A DNA stretch of 64,000 nucleotides from Gremmenia infestans (GCA_032629725.1 JAFEVB010000001.1:1488001-1552000); one strand, 5' to 3'; shown: positions 35,339-47,409, counted from the stretch's first letter. Notes: generated by a model not told the origin, from the sequence alone. Made by a program: numbers and translations.

Positions 35339-38159
35339 CTAGCACATCTCCATGTTCATGATCTCCTCGCTGTCGCTGTCGCTGTCGCTGTCGCTGTCAT
35401 CATCATCCATATTGATATCTTCATCCGCAGTCTGCGCGTGGGATAATTGCATTCCGGTGGCCCGAGTAGAACGCCCTTGCTCAGGAAAGTTTGGTCGGCG
35501 AAGATGCGAGATTCCTGAGTAACATGAAGAGCTGCAATCGGCGTCTTCGTCAGAGCTGGATGAATCGGCGTAGTATCCCGTTGGGGCAGGTAATTCTGAT
35601 GGTTCTAGTTTATGGAAATGCGTCGAGACAACCTCTATCTTCAATGGAAGTATCTCCATAGTATGCTCTTCCTCCGAATCTCGAAAAAGATCTAGAGACG
35701 ATCTAGAAATGTTGTGCTGAAACCTCCTTGTATGCGGACCAGTAGCGGAAAATCTTGATGGTTTTGGCCGGGCGGTGCTCTCAAGCTTCGCCCGTCGCGT
35801 TTCCACTGTGACCGTGAAGTGATCCGCAGGTCGAGTACCGCCGAGTCCACTAGCATTGAAAACCATCAGAGGAGTTGCGGTTGAAGGTTTGGGAGACGAC
35901 CATTTCACACTCGGCTCGATGGCTAAGTTATCGGTACTATGTGGCTTCTCACTGAGCTGATCCATGATGTCGCCAGAGTAGTCTTTGAAGGGTCGATACT
36001 GCATCAAAGATCCAGAGGGGGTTCGCAAAATGGCTGGTCTACTTTTCCGAGACGCGTATCCCAGAGTGTCAAGGGTATAGTCACCGTGGTTTTCAGCACC
36101 TGTGACATGTCGGGGATTCGACATGTTCCCACGATCACCTGACAAGTCCGTGAAGAATTTGGCTCCATTGTAGAAAACGATTGGGCCCTCTGGTCGGCGT
36201 TGTTGACTGGACGATTCTGGCTGAGATATGTGGCTCCGAAGATGGGCTGACCGCAAGACGCGCCCCTCACCTTCAAGGTTATAAGACATGTTCGAGTCAT
36301 CGTTGTTAGAAGAGTTCGAGTCATCTTCTGATCTATGGTGATTAAAGAGGGGTCTGTAGTGCAAAGCGTTGGCGAGTGTAGATGCAGTTTTCGATGAAGC
36401 TGGATCGTAAGCCTGAATAGGAGCTGAAGCAAATCGTCCTTGAGCAGACCTGCGTATTTGGAACTCGTCTAACTTGCGCCTTTTCCTATATGATTCTTCC
36501 AAACTGTCGCTGTCGTTAGGATAGTGTATTCGTGAACTAGCATCGCCATCACTGCTGATATGAGATCCCTCTGTGCCTCCTCTCCATCTGATCTTTTGGC
36601 CGTCACGAGACAACTGAAACTTTGAACTAACATCCTCCACAGCAGCTCTAACAAAATCCGGAGTAACGTTGATAATATGCAGCTGGGCTAAGTTGATCAG
36701 AAGATTCAAGTAGATCCAGCCCTGAGCATCTGCTTCAGCATCTGAGGAGTCCTCGCTCATCAACTGGGGTACGGAAAAGCCGAGATGACGGATATACTCG
36801 ACGTTATCGGCAGCGACTTGTGCTCGATCCGGATCCAAGTCTAACGGCCTGGTGGGACGTTGCTCAGGGGGTGCGTGACTATTTACAATGGCTCCAAATG
36901 AGTGCCTGGAGGTGGAAGAATCGTTGCTCCGCTCAGTGACGAGATGGGGGGGTGTTGATTTGCCCATGTCAACCGGTTGTGGCTTGATGAGAGCCTCGCG
37001 AATTCCTTCAGTTGAAGCAAAAGGCTCGCGGCCTACCTGTTCTGCCCTCAGCGGTAATTTTGACACCTCCTGCTGTTGCAAGGGTTGATTATGATTTCCC
37101 AGAATCCCATTCACCTTTCCAGTAAAGAGCTGCTCAAGACGTCTCACGACCAGTTTTTTCTTCTGCCTCTCAGTCATGGCCACGGCGTGCCTTGGTAACA
37201 AACCTTCTGGTATATCATCTGTGTAAGAGTTGATGTTTTGGTTTTCGGCGATTTTTGATTGTGGCTCTGCTTTTCTCTCATTAACTGCAGAGACAGAAGT
37301 TGGCCCAGAGGCGGATATAGAAGCATAAGCCGAGTCAACAGGGCGAGGATTCGAGATGGATGATATTGAAGTATTGATTTGTACAGGTTGGGATCCAGAT
37401 CCAAGAAGATGGGAATGGTATGAACTATTAGTACCCTTCGAAGCTTCTTTGGAGTCGGTGCTTATGCCATCATCCGAGTAATTGGAGTTTGAAGCAAATG
37501 TTTGGAGCAAGTCCTCTAGCTCCCGTCTCTTTTTCGATGGCAATGCATGGATTTTGACCTCGAACAATTTATCCTTCTCTAGATGAGGACTATTGGAAGC
37601 CTCATACCTTCGGAGCTTTTCTTTCAGTAGCTTGTTCTGCACCGTAAGATCGTCTATCACGCTCCTATAACTATCCGAGCCACTGCCATTGGTGTCCGCA
37701 ATGAAACCTGCAAAGGGTCGGAGGGGAGGACTACTTTCATGTGTATGATCATGCGGATTTCCCTTTCCTGACTCCGCGGAACTGCCATGTGGGAGGTAAT
37801 ATGGGGATTCGTCTGGTAGAACAGGAGTTGTCAGCGATGACGCCTCATCGAGCGCCAACTTATCTCATAATTTGCTTACCATCTTGTAAGGTTGTTCTGG
37901 TTCCAGCCTGTGGGCGCTTGTTCGAATGGTCAAACCATTCCTCAACAGTCATGCCCCCGGACCCCACCGAATGATTGCTATCGTCGGACGCTTCTATGGC
38001 TGTAGGCGGCGGCATAGAAAATGTATCGTAGTCTTTCTGCGATCTCTGGCTATCCTTCACCTTGGCGTTATATGCTGGGCGACTATGGCGTAAACTGACA
38101 GAGAGATGTGCTGGAGCTCTGCGCGGATTGGAGGCTGACGAGTGTAGGTTACTCGTCAT
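35339..38159 (-). CDS. frq: Circadian clock protein FREQUENCY
   Basis: FRQ is the negative element of the fungal clock. It binds FRH and casein kinase 1 and inhibits the White Collar complex. Exons 38159-37880 and 37812-35339 flank a 67-nt intron and give 917 residues (Neurospora FRQ is 989). The N-terminus NPRRAPAHLSVSLRHSRPAY and SDDSNHSVG are family hallmarks. A coiled coil spans about 143-165 (YRSVIDDLTVQNKLLKEKL), followed by DKLFEVKIHALPSKKRREL. The CK1-binding region spans about 430-508 (NVEYIRHLGFS; GWIYLNLLINLAQLHIINVT). A basic cluster YRKRRKLDEF near 535 is the likely nuclear localisation signal. EGPIVFYNGAKFFTDLSGD lies in the FRH-side half. The tail is acidic (SDSDSDSDSEE). Serine-rich stretches fit heavy phosphorylation. 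It is divergent from the SCOT gene. Confidence 0.96.
35369..35398 (-). repeat. Hexanucleotide repeat (GCTGTC)5 coding Ser-Asp repeats in FRQ
   Basis: Five perfect hexamers encode alternating Ser and Asp in the acidic FRQ tail, so copy-number change would stay in frame. Confidence 0.95.
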
Positions 38160-40039
38160 TGCTCAAGCGGGTGTCTGGACTCAAGGGTAGGTAGAATTCG
38201 ATTCGAGCCAAGGAGCATTGCTCTCCTTTGGGGGCAAGGCAAGTAAGTCAGAGCCGACTGTGTAAAGCTTTGCATATATGTCTTGAAATACAGACAACCT
38301 GCACCACTGCCTTTGTCTCCGCGATGACTGCGCTGATACTTCTTTTGGTGCTTGTATATTGTGAAGAAAGCGCTGCTAGTGATAGAGAGTAAGGCTTAGA
38401 TTGAGAGTGTGGTGTTTGGGCAGTACAGGAAGACATATGTCACTTGAAGGGCAGATGGAGATGGGGATGTTGAGGGAATGGAAGATATAGGACATCTGCT
38501 CCAGACATGCGGAGCTTGCTCCTGAGCTGCTGTGGTACGTACTGACACGGTTCTATTTGGGATACTCCGTACTAGTAAAAGAGAGAGAAATAAGCACGCA
38601 CGCACACACGACCTACGCTTTCATGAGTGAGTGTGAGTTGATGCTCGTACAGAGACAGAGAGGGAGGTCGTCCCCATCATGGTCACGGTCGTGGAACACG
38701 GCGATCGAGCAAAGCAATGCTGAATCGGATGAGCGTTGAGTCTAGCCTCCCTCCGTTTTATTTTAACTCTTTTGCTAGCACTCCTGAGTCCTGACTCTTT
38801 TAGTCCTGCCCGTTTGTGCATTTGCGCTCTTTTTCCGATGGGTTGACGAAGCTGCGATGTTGAGGGCATAACATGGGTCGTCATGATCGGACGCTAAATC
38901 GAACTCCTATTCTGTACTAGTCTCGAAAGGGTCTCCTGTCAGCCATGCTTATGCAAGGCTACGAATATACTCCCCGTATATCTTCTGATATCCACATGAA
39001 ACACAGCATGTCGTTGGTGACTGATGTGATTTTCATCTTCCTGGATTTCACTCTTTTGTCAGCCTCGCATGGGTATGACGAGCACCAATCTCCTGCCGGA
39101 CCCTGTCCTCCGGTGGGCATCCTCGAGTAATCATTGGCTAAGATAACTTGGTCAGCCAATGATAGACCAGAGCCCCTTGTATGGCCTGCTCTACTGTGCT
39201 CGATCGACCGATGGAGGAAAAGGTGATCGGCGATGCGATGGATTTCACAAGGCTATATCACATGATGTCTAAAACACCAAGGGACAGACAAACACAGAAG
39301 AGAGGATTATGATTCAAATATCAAGGCATTGATGAAGGACATTGCTACTAACTGATCGCACGACACTTGCAGACAACTCGACTCATCTTTGCACAGAGAC
39401 AACAAGGTCAGGCTACACCCGTCAAAGGGAAGCGGTAAGATACTCCATACTGTACATGTACTGTACCTCTGTAAGAGAATCATCGGAGCCTCTCCCAACA
39501 CAGACAGAACACAGCATAAAACCGGCAATCCCAGCCCAAACTGCCCTCTCCCCTTCGGAGAGGATTCTTGCACCTAGCAAAAACACCATCTCGATCTGAT
39601 ATCTGGTCATTATTTTTTCCACTTTTGGGGAACTTCCCAAAGTAGAAGTAGTGCTCCGATGTCCACGTCGTGGGATGGTACGGTACCGTACTGCATCTTT
39701 CCTTCTAAAGGTTGATACACTCATTTCGAGACTTCTCAGCTCCAGATATATATGTAAGTCATGCCATGCCGTTATTGCACGCATAGCAGAAAGCAATTCA
39801 ACCGGTCCGGTCCGGTACACCTGATTTGGTCACGTGCGTCTACCAGTAGCCGATGAAAATGCCGGGGAACATGAATATTCGCGGGGAAATACGGGTGAAT
39901 GTTCTCCCTGGGTCTGGGTCCGGGGGAGCTTCGCCCTATTTTCGTAACTTCAATCGCAAGCTGCGATGCTTTCTCTGTTTGTTTATTTGATCTGAAGTTG
40001 GGTTTTTGTCAGTGTCGAACTGTATTTCTCCTTCTAGCA
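38160..40039. promoter_or_regulatory. Divergent promoter region of frq and SCOT with clustered GATCG motifs
   Basis: These 1.88 kb separate the start codons. GATCG occurs at 38703-38708 (gatcga), 38885-38890 (gatcgg), 39202-39212 (gatcgaccgat), 39225-39240 (gatcggcgatgcgatg) and 39354-39359 (gatcgc). In Neurospora the White Collar complex binds GATC-type paired elements in the frq promoter (clock box and proximal light element). The pair at 39202-39240 is the best candidate here by inference. The frq 5' leader is expected to be long. Confidence 0.5.
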
Positions 40040-41751
40040 ATGTCTTCAGCAGCACTTTGCTTTCGCTCGGCGAGGGCTTACACCAGGAATAGCACCAAGG
40101 TATGTAGAGAAGCTATTATTTGGACCTACCGAGGTTCCGGGATTGAAGCATCAATTGTCCATTGAAAGCTGCAACTTAATATGTCAAACTGACAATATAC
40201 AGCAATCAATTCTCCTCGCTCGCACATTTGCTTCGACAGCTCGACGCCATGAAATCAACAAAGTCTTCCCCTCGGCCTCGGAAGCCCTGAAGGACATGAA
40301 ACCGAATACTACTCTCCTATGCGGTGGATTTGGTCTCTGCGGAGTTCCCGACACCCTCATTGATGAAGTCCTCACCAAGAAGAACATCACTGGCATTACA
40401 GCCGTTTCCAACAATGCTGGAACAGACGAATCAGGATTAGGGAAGCTACTCAAGACGAAGCAGATCAGTAAAATGATTGCTAGTTACATTGGCGAGAACA
40501 AGACATTTGAGAGAATGTACCTCACTGGAGAAGTCGAACTGGAATTGACTCCCCAAGGAACATTGGCTGAGCGTTGTGCTTCTGGCGGAAAGGGAATACC
40601 TGCATTCTACACACCCGCAGCATTCGGCACAGTTGTCCAAACCGGGGAATTACCGCTACGAAACAACGCAGATGGAACACCAAAGGAATACTCATACCCC
40701 AAAGATGTCAAAGTTTTTGACGGCAAGCAATACTTGCTAGAAGAGAGCATCAAAGGCGACTACGCCTTTGTAAAGGCCTGGAAAGCAGACAAGCTCGGAA
40801 ACTGCCAATTCCGCCTAGCCGCCAACAACTTTAATGGAGCCATGGGCCGAAACGCCAAAATGACCATTGTCGAAGCCGAAGAGATCGTCGAGCCCGGCGG
40901 CATTGCCCCAGAAGCCGTACACCTGCCAGGAATCTACGTCAAGCGCGTGATCCAGTCCACCACTGCCAAGAACATTGAGAAATTCACATTCGCTACGGAT
41001 CCAAATGACCCATCTGCCAAAGCGGCGCTGGGAAGTGGAGAGACCGCTGCGAAGAGGGAGAGGATTGTCAGGAGAGCTGCGAAGGAATTCAAGAATGGCA
41101 TGTACGCCAATCTAGGAATCGGCATGCCAATGTTGGCTCCTTCATTCGTCGGCCCAGAAGTCGAGGTACAGCTGCAATCCGAGAACGGTATTCTCGGTCT
41201 GGGGCCATACCCAGTGAAGGGCAAAGAGGACGCTGATCTCATCAACGCTGGTAAGGAGACTGTAACGCTCAAACCTGGAGCTGCTGTCTTCGGATCTGAA
41301 GAGAGTTTCGGCATGATCAGAAGTGGTCGTGTTGATCTTACTATCCTCGGTGCTATGCAAGTCAGTGGAAACGGTGACTTGGCTAACTGGATGTTACCTG
41401 GTAAGGTAAAGGGATTTGGTGGCGCTATGGATCTTGTGTCGAACCCTAGCAAGACCAAGGTCGTAGTCACAATGGAACATACAGATAAGAAGGGGAATGC
41501 GAAGATTTTGAAGCAGTGTGCTTTCCCACTGACGGGTAAGGCTTGTGTGTCGATGATTATTACGGAATTGGTAAGTTTGAAATTCAAGCTGCAGAAATTA
41601 TGGGCTAATGAGTGTTCAGGGTGTCTTTGATGTGGACTTTGCTACGGGTCTGACATTGACTGAGATTGCCGACGGAGTGACGGTAGATGAGATTAAGAGC
41701 AAGACAGAAGCTCCTTTCAAGGTGGCGGATGATTTAAAGCCTATGCTGTAA
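40040..41751 (+). CDS. Succinyl-CoA:3-ketoacid CoA-transferase, mitochondrial
   Basis: It moves CoA from succinyl-CoA to acetoacetate and acts in ketone-body or acetate use in the mitochondrial matrix. Exons 40040-40099, 40203-41570 and 41620-41751 give 519 residues. The N-terminus ([20 protein letters not shown] then [17 protein letters not shown]) is a mitochondrial presequence. The alpha-part has [19 protein letters not shown] and [16 protein letters not shown]. The beta-part begins near [20 protein letters not shown]. The active-site Glu sits in [13 protein letters not shown] (residue 347). [19 protein letters not shown] and [19 protein letters not shown] follow. It is fused alpha-beta, as in all eukaryotic SCOTs. 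Confidence 0.96.
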
Positions 41752-42077
41752 ATATACCATAGCACTTGTTTGAAAAAGGGAGTTTAGCATGTTGAATTTG
41801 GATTTAGAAAAGGCCTAAGTTTGTTATATAATTTAGCAAATACATACTCAAAACCAACGAAATTCCTTCAACGCCTCATTATCAATCCCCTTTCATCCTA
41901 ATGGCGGGGCATATCACGTGCGAATGCGGGGCATTCATTCATCTGATCACATCTAGCAGCCTCAATTGCATCATCATCATCATCATCCGACAATATACTC
42001 ACAACCCTCTCCGTAATAACACCTCTCCCCCATCCTTCCTCATTAAAACACCAAACACCAATCCATCAAACCAAACC
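41752..42077. other. Intergenic, SCOT 3' end / 2EXR gene promoter
   Basis: 326 nt, AT-rich then CAT-repeat-containing leader. No other feature seen. Confidence 0.6.
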
Positions 42078-42918
42078 ATGACACCCCCCCAAACATTCCC
42101 CCTCTTCCCTCACCTCCCAACCGAACTCCGCCTCAAAATCTACACCCACATCCTCCACCACCCATCCACAACCCCGCGCATCCTGAAAATCTCCCCTTTC
42201 ACAGCTGCCGCGATTTCCAACACTCCACCCCCGATAACCCTGTCTATCTGTGCGGAATCAAGGGAGATGACATTGGGGTGTTATTCGTACCTAGAACTTG
42301 GTAGTAGTCAGGTGAGAGGGACAGGGCCGCTGATACCGGTGAATTGGGAAGAGCAAACGCTGTATATCTCGAATCTAACGCCTTTGTGTACGTAAACCCC
42401 CCTTCTCCCTTCCTTCTTCTTCCTTCCTCCTTTCTTCCTTTCCTCATTTTTCCCGAAACGAAAGCAGCACCTTTGATCAACCCGGCATTGACGAATATTA
42501 ATACATGCATGGGAAATTAACAGTACTCTCCCCCTCCCTCCTCCAAACCTTCCTCTACGACTTCTCCACCAGCCCCTCCCGCCACGCCATCCAGCGCCTG
42601 GCAATCGACCTCCGCGTCTGGCACGAGCTAGCCGACCACGGGTTCCTAGGGATTTTGTCGCATTTAAAAGGGTTGAGGGAGGTGAAGCTTGTGGTGGAGT
42701 TTGGGCGGACGTTTGAGGGACAATTGGGTTTTTTGGAGGCGCCGGAGTGGAGGGGCGATTTGAGGTGGTTGGCGAGGAGGGCGGGGGGCGAGGTTAATGG
42801 TGGGGTTGGAGGTGGAAGTGGAAGTGGAGGGAGGAGGGATGGGGATGGGGATGGGGAGAAGGGGAGAGGGGTTAAGGTGGAATGTGTTATTTTGACCAGG
42901 GGTGGTGAACATGCTTGA
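42078..42918 (+). CDS. 2EXR domain-containing protein
   Basis: Exons 42078-42387 and 42524-42918 give 234 residues. The N-terminus FPLFPHLPTELRLKIYTHIL is the F-box-like 2EXR motif found in large lineage-expanded fungal families of unknown role. TLSICAESREMTL and YISNLTPL continue the usual pattern, and the second exon LQTFLYDFSTSPSRHAIQRL and HLKGLREVKLVVEFG fits the same family. The C-terminus has a Gly/Arg/Asp low-complexity run. The donor (gtacgt at 42388) and acceptor (cag at 42521-42523) were set by phase, and the 136-nt intron is CT-rich. Function unknown. Confidence 0.75.
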
Positions 42919-45016
42919 GAATATGGAGTTTTTGGATGGAGACAAATATAGGGAATGGTGGGCATGTAGTAATGAATGATAGTACGCATATTGAGGTTTC
43001 AAGATTATACCTCTCTTGTAAGACTGATGTGCCCATCTACAAAACCACGCCCTCTCGTTTTGTCTCCAAGACCCATCACTCAATAAGCATTGGTACTTTT
43101 CTGGTTCTCCCATGTTATCCGGTCGTTAGCATGCTTCCTTTTCCTTGCTTCGCGTCGTTGAGTTGGATTTCTGGATCTCCGATAGAGCGCGAAAAACATC
43201 CAGATAAGGCAGGAAGTGACAAAGGAGACATTGCCCTTGCGACGGAGGCCTTCAAGGTCATCCAACACGCGTGGGATATCTCAAAAGCTGATAAGAGTCG
43301 AACAGACTACGATATCCGTCGCGGACTTTGTGAGGAGAGGAATGATTATCAGAGTGCATCAACGACATATGGGGTTAAGAAGCCGAACGTTTCTGCTTTC
43401 GCTTATGGTTCTCTAATAGCAACTACAATTCATGAATTATCCGTCTTCGTTCATTCGTTCATTCGCTTTAGATGGCTGTCAAAAGACAAACAGCTTGTCA
43501 GTTACCCTTCACGTTGAACAGTCTCAAATATGAGTCTTGTATCTGAATTTTCAAAAGTTCGGAAATGGATGATGCGTCGGGGTTTGGGGGGACAGTATTT
43601 CTTGAGACTTGATTGTATTATTAGGCTAATAAAAGTGTGACGAATTGCTAGGAAGCATGAGCCGCGGTCATACCCCAAAATACATAAAAGCCCATGAATG
43701 GCAGTCTGGAAGTCTTTGCACAGAAAAGAACCTGATATCAGCTAACTAAGTGCTTGCAGAGAGGTGCATGGGCCATCTTGACAGGCATACGAAACTATAT
43801 GACTTGAGAATCAATTACATACCGTGGCTTAGAACAATGATCAGATCTGGCTTTGGTATTAGGTCGCATAGTGAACGAATGAAAATGTGGATTGACAGCA
43901 GATAGTTTCTTGACCGACCTTGTTAGCTCATATGACTGACTGATTGACCCACGGGTCGTTCTATATGGAGCATCTATGTGAATCGAAAGGCATCCATTAG
44001 CGGATGCGTATATGTGAATAAGACAGCTAGCTGACTTGCTACTGCTCAGACGCCATGAATTCTGCATATAGAGCAGGTTGCTGCTTGAATGAAAGGCATT
44101 ACACTGGCCTGGATATCTTTCTTATACCCTTTTTCGCAGGAAGATAGATTCACCATTCACTTACATCCGCTCAAATGCAGCACTTCAGAACAGCAATAGC
44201 CTGCCTCTCCACCGATACTCTGATTCGCCCACCCCCTCCGAGATGAACCTATAAATTTCGTTCCTTCGACTTTTCTTACTATCCAAGTAAGGACGCGAGA
44301 TACTACTTTAATATTACCCTCTTGTCTTCCCCACGCCGCGAGGGAGCTATGAAGGAGAAAGACATCTGGATTCCGAAATGCTGGGATCTGGGTCATTTGG
44401 GGAATTGCTCCAGATTCACAGGCTGTGCTAGAAGACTAATGCGTATCTTTCCATCTGTTCCACTGAACGAAAGAGGCAGAATGAACGCAAGCCCATCGCG
44501 TCTTACGAATGAATGCCAGTTCTGACCACAGCTTCTCTTCCCTCACCTATAGCAATATGTCAATGAAAGTCAAGGAAGGATAGGAATGGTAATTACAGGA
44601 GTTGAAAAAAGAAAATATACTGGATTAGTTCATCTTGGCAATTCTATACAGCTTCGCTGGCAGACATATGATACTGCATGTCACTTTGAACCATGACAAG
44701 AACTATGTATGACTGAATATTAGATTAACGTCTACCTCAAGCTAATAAATAGGGCCAAGACCAACGAGAATTGGCTGTTTACGAGCCAGTTCTCTGTTAT
44801 GGATATGTCGACCCTGCCACTTGGCTGCGCTATACGGGTGATGGCTCTTTGGATCACTCTACTTTAGTATGGAAATTACCACAAGGGTCTTGTGAAAGAA
44901 TATATATTCGATGCAATAATACCCTAAACCATACTCCAAACACCATCCATGGTTTGCTAACCAGAAAAAAATGTACTCCTGACACTCCGACCATGATACT
45001 CCAAGCCCCATATTAT
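42919..45016. other. Intergenic with J-domain remnant; otherwise no gene seen
   Basis: Convergent stretch of 2.1 kb between the 2EXR gene and the kinesin 3' end. Apart from the fragment at 43132-43517, ORFs are short with non-coding composition. Confidence 0.55.
43132..43517 (+). pseudogene. Truncated DnaJ (J-domain) remnant
   Basis: The stretch contains the diagnostic HPD tripeptide in REKHPDKAGSDKG, followed by ATEAFKVIQHAWDI and RTDYDIRRG, the second half of a J-domain (helices III-IV). The first half (helices I-II with the Tyr-Leu motif) is absent in all frames just upstream. A possible acceptor (gatag) lies directly before the basic residues, so an upstream exon could exist but was not found. 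The tail has no J-protein C-terminal domain. A relic or small orphan gene is possible. Confidence 0.4.
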
Positions 45017-47409
45017 CTATACAAGAAGAGCGGCAATCCCCTCATAAGCCCTCTCTACAGTCCGGGCCCCCATCCCAGGCATCCCTATCAGCTGCTGCAA
45101 ATCTGTGATCATGCCTCCATCTTCTTCGTCCTGCAGTGCTAAAAATTCAATCAAGTCCCTCGCTTTCTTTCCTCCGATGCCACTGAGTCCCTTGATAAGT
45201 GCTACGTCTCGAGAATTTATGGTATCGAGGAGGTGCCGTGTTCGAGGTGTTTGCGGTGGGTTTGAATTAGTGTTGACCTCGTCGGCAAAAACGTGAAGTG
45301 TGGATTTAGCTGTAGATTTGGACTTGTGCTTCTTGGGCTTCGCTGTTGTTCTGTAGGAGAAGCTATCGTCGTCTTCGTAGCCTCCTCCTATCATAAGCGC
45401 CGAGCCATTGTAATCATCATCAGATTCCACCGTATTTATTTTCCTTGTCTTGGCTTGGGGTTGAGGTTGAGGTTGAGGCTCAGGTTTATGTTGAGGTTCG
45501 GGTTGGAATTGAGGTTGAGAGATTTCAACTGACACAGCAGGAGTGGGCAGTTGTGCAACTGTAGAGATAGGGGCTGTTGCAACCCCGCCCCGCTTTGGAA
45601 CTACCACCGTGACTGATGCCCTAGATGCTGCCTCTGCGTCCCTCTTTGCTGCAATTTTTGCCTTCAGGCCGTCGATCTTCTTCCGTAGTTTTTCTTGGCC
45701 GGGAAAGAATGGTACAGCCATCTCATACATCTTCAATGCACTGAAGTCTTCCCCTCTTTCTTTGTGCTGCTTCGCCATGAGAAGAAATCGTAACCCTTCT
45801 GCCCTTTCATCTTCCGCGTCACCATCCTCTATTTTTTTCTCCAATGCTTCAAGGCGTCGCTGAACTGCCTCACTGATCTCAGATGGGGGATTGGCGGTCG
45901 GCTGGTTGAGAGCACGGGTTGCTAGAGCCTCTGATACCTTGCGCTCAATCATTTCTTCAATCTTAGACGCTGATAATTCAGACGCGGATTTTGGACCCGA
46001 CACAGTGGGTCGAACAATCTTGGTAGGACGAGAGTTGGTCGACGAGTCCGAGGGTCTTTTCTTGGCTGGCCGGGCTGGATGAGTAGCTGGATTTGACGAT
46101 CGTGGAGCTGATTTTCCCTTGTCCGTATACACCGAGAATGCTTTTGCGGGTTTATCCCCCGCTTTTTGAGCAACATTAGTGACATGAGTATTATGAGCAT
46201 TCGCCAATGGCCGTAACGGCTGTCGAGAGATATTGTTTCCAGTGATAGCTGATGCCTTTCTTGGCGGTTGTGTGAATACTACCTCGTTCTCAATCTCCCT
46301 GACTTCTATCCGCTTTGCTCTTGAGCTGACATTGAGACTTGAGAGAGTGTCTAAGTGATATGACCGCAATGGCGCTAAGTTCAATATCATAATCGTAATT
46401 CCGTTATTCTGACCCAGGCTCAGAATCCGGGTCATTTTGGATTCCCGGTAAGGAATTCGTTTGTCCCCACGCCCGATGGCATCAACACATTGACTCAACA
46501 CGAAAAGAGATTTGTTGATGCTCGCGGATTCGACCATCCTCTCCTTGTTATTCTCTGTCCTTCGGTTGTCTTCCGAACCAGCCAGATCAATCGCAGATGC
46601 CGTGCTAACCAGCGTTTCATCTCCATTGATCTGCGTAACCTTAACCATCAGAATCGCATGACTCCTACTGCTTTGCGCGTTCAATTTCGTGCCCGCTGTG
46701 CTGCGATTGTTGTTCGCTTCAATATACAACCTTTCAAAGTCCTTTAGATCGTCACATTCCCGTTCGGACAAGCCAACTACGATCGTCTTTCCATCTTTCT
46801 CGCGCAGTGGGAGCCCTGCCAAGGAACGCCTGTCGGGCGACTCGAATAGGTCATAGACCTTGTCGTTGTAGATTTCGTAGTACGAGAGGGTAACCGAGAC
46901 GGACGTCTCTCCGCCAGAATCCTTGGTGACCTTCTTTCCTCTCCGGTAGATGCCACTTAGCAAACGTGGAATGACTCCTCTCTCTGCCAGCTTCATGCCA
47001 CCTCTCATTGTATGCGTCTTTCCCGTACCTGTAACGCCATATGCAAAAATCGTAGTATCGAGGCCTTGGAATAAAGACTTAAGGGTCGGCGCGACTTGTT
47101 TAGATCAGCTCATGTACTCAAATCGAGTTGTCGGTCGGTTCCTACTTTCTTTGTTGAACAATTCCTCCTGGGTAGTCTCCAAATCATAAACGCCGTTGAA
47201 CGCGAAACTAAACATCTCCGCCTCGTTCCTGGGATTCGGTATCCGTACAACATTCGTAGGCTTGTCGTCCTGACTGGATTCGGCGCGCACAATTATATCC
47301 CTGTCTAATTCTTTGTCCAGCAAAGGGCGGATTCTTGCTACCACTGTGGTGCTGTCAGCGGTGAAAGGGTAATGTTTTGGTGATGAAGCTGCTTACCTCG
47401 AACAGACAT
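45017..47409 (-). CDS. Kinesin-10 (KID/NOD-like) motor with helix-hairpin-helix tail
   Basis: Plus-end chromokinesins of this class link chromosome arms to microtubules. Exons 47409-47397, 47343-47146 and 47094-45017 give 762 residues. The first exon has 13 nt, giving MSVRVVARIRPLLDKEL. The motor has FAYGVTGTGKTHTMRGG (P-loop near 90-99), NAQSSRSH (switch I) and IDLAGSED (switch II). The neck follows YRESKMTRIL and SYHLDTLSSLNVSSRAKRI. A Pro/Ser/Lys-rich middle and a short coiled coil lead to a Gln/Pro repeat. The last about 70 residues form helix-hairpin-helix motifs (ALIKGLSGIGGKKARDLIEF; LIGMPGMGARTVERAYEGI), which bind DNA in KIF22/Kid. The architecture makes kinesin-10 likely. Confidence 0.93.

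Noticed and set aside
40934..41587. 217-codon minus-strand open frame opposite SCOT
   Set aside because: Antisense shadow of a strongly conserved coding exon with no recognisable domain.
42555..43113. Overlapping 144-149-codon minus-strand frames
   Set aside because: Antisense to the 2EXR gene's Gly/Arg-rich end; Pro/Thr-rich artefacts.
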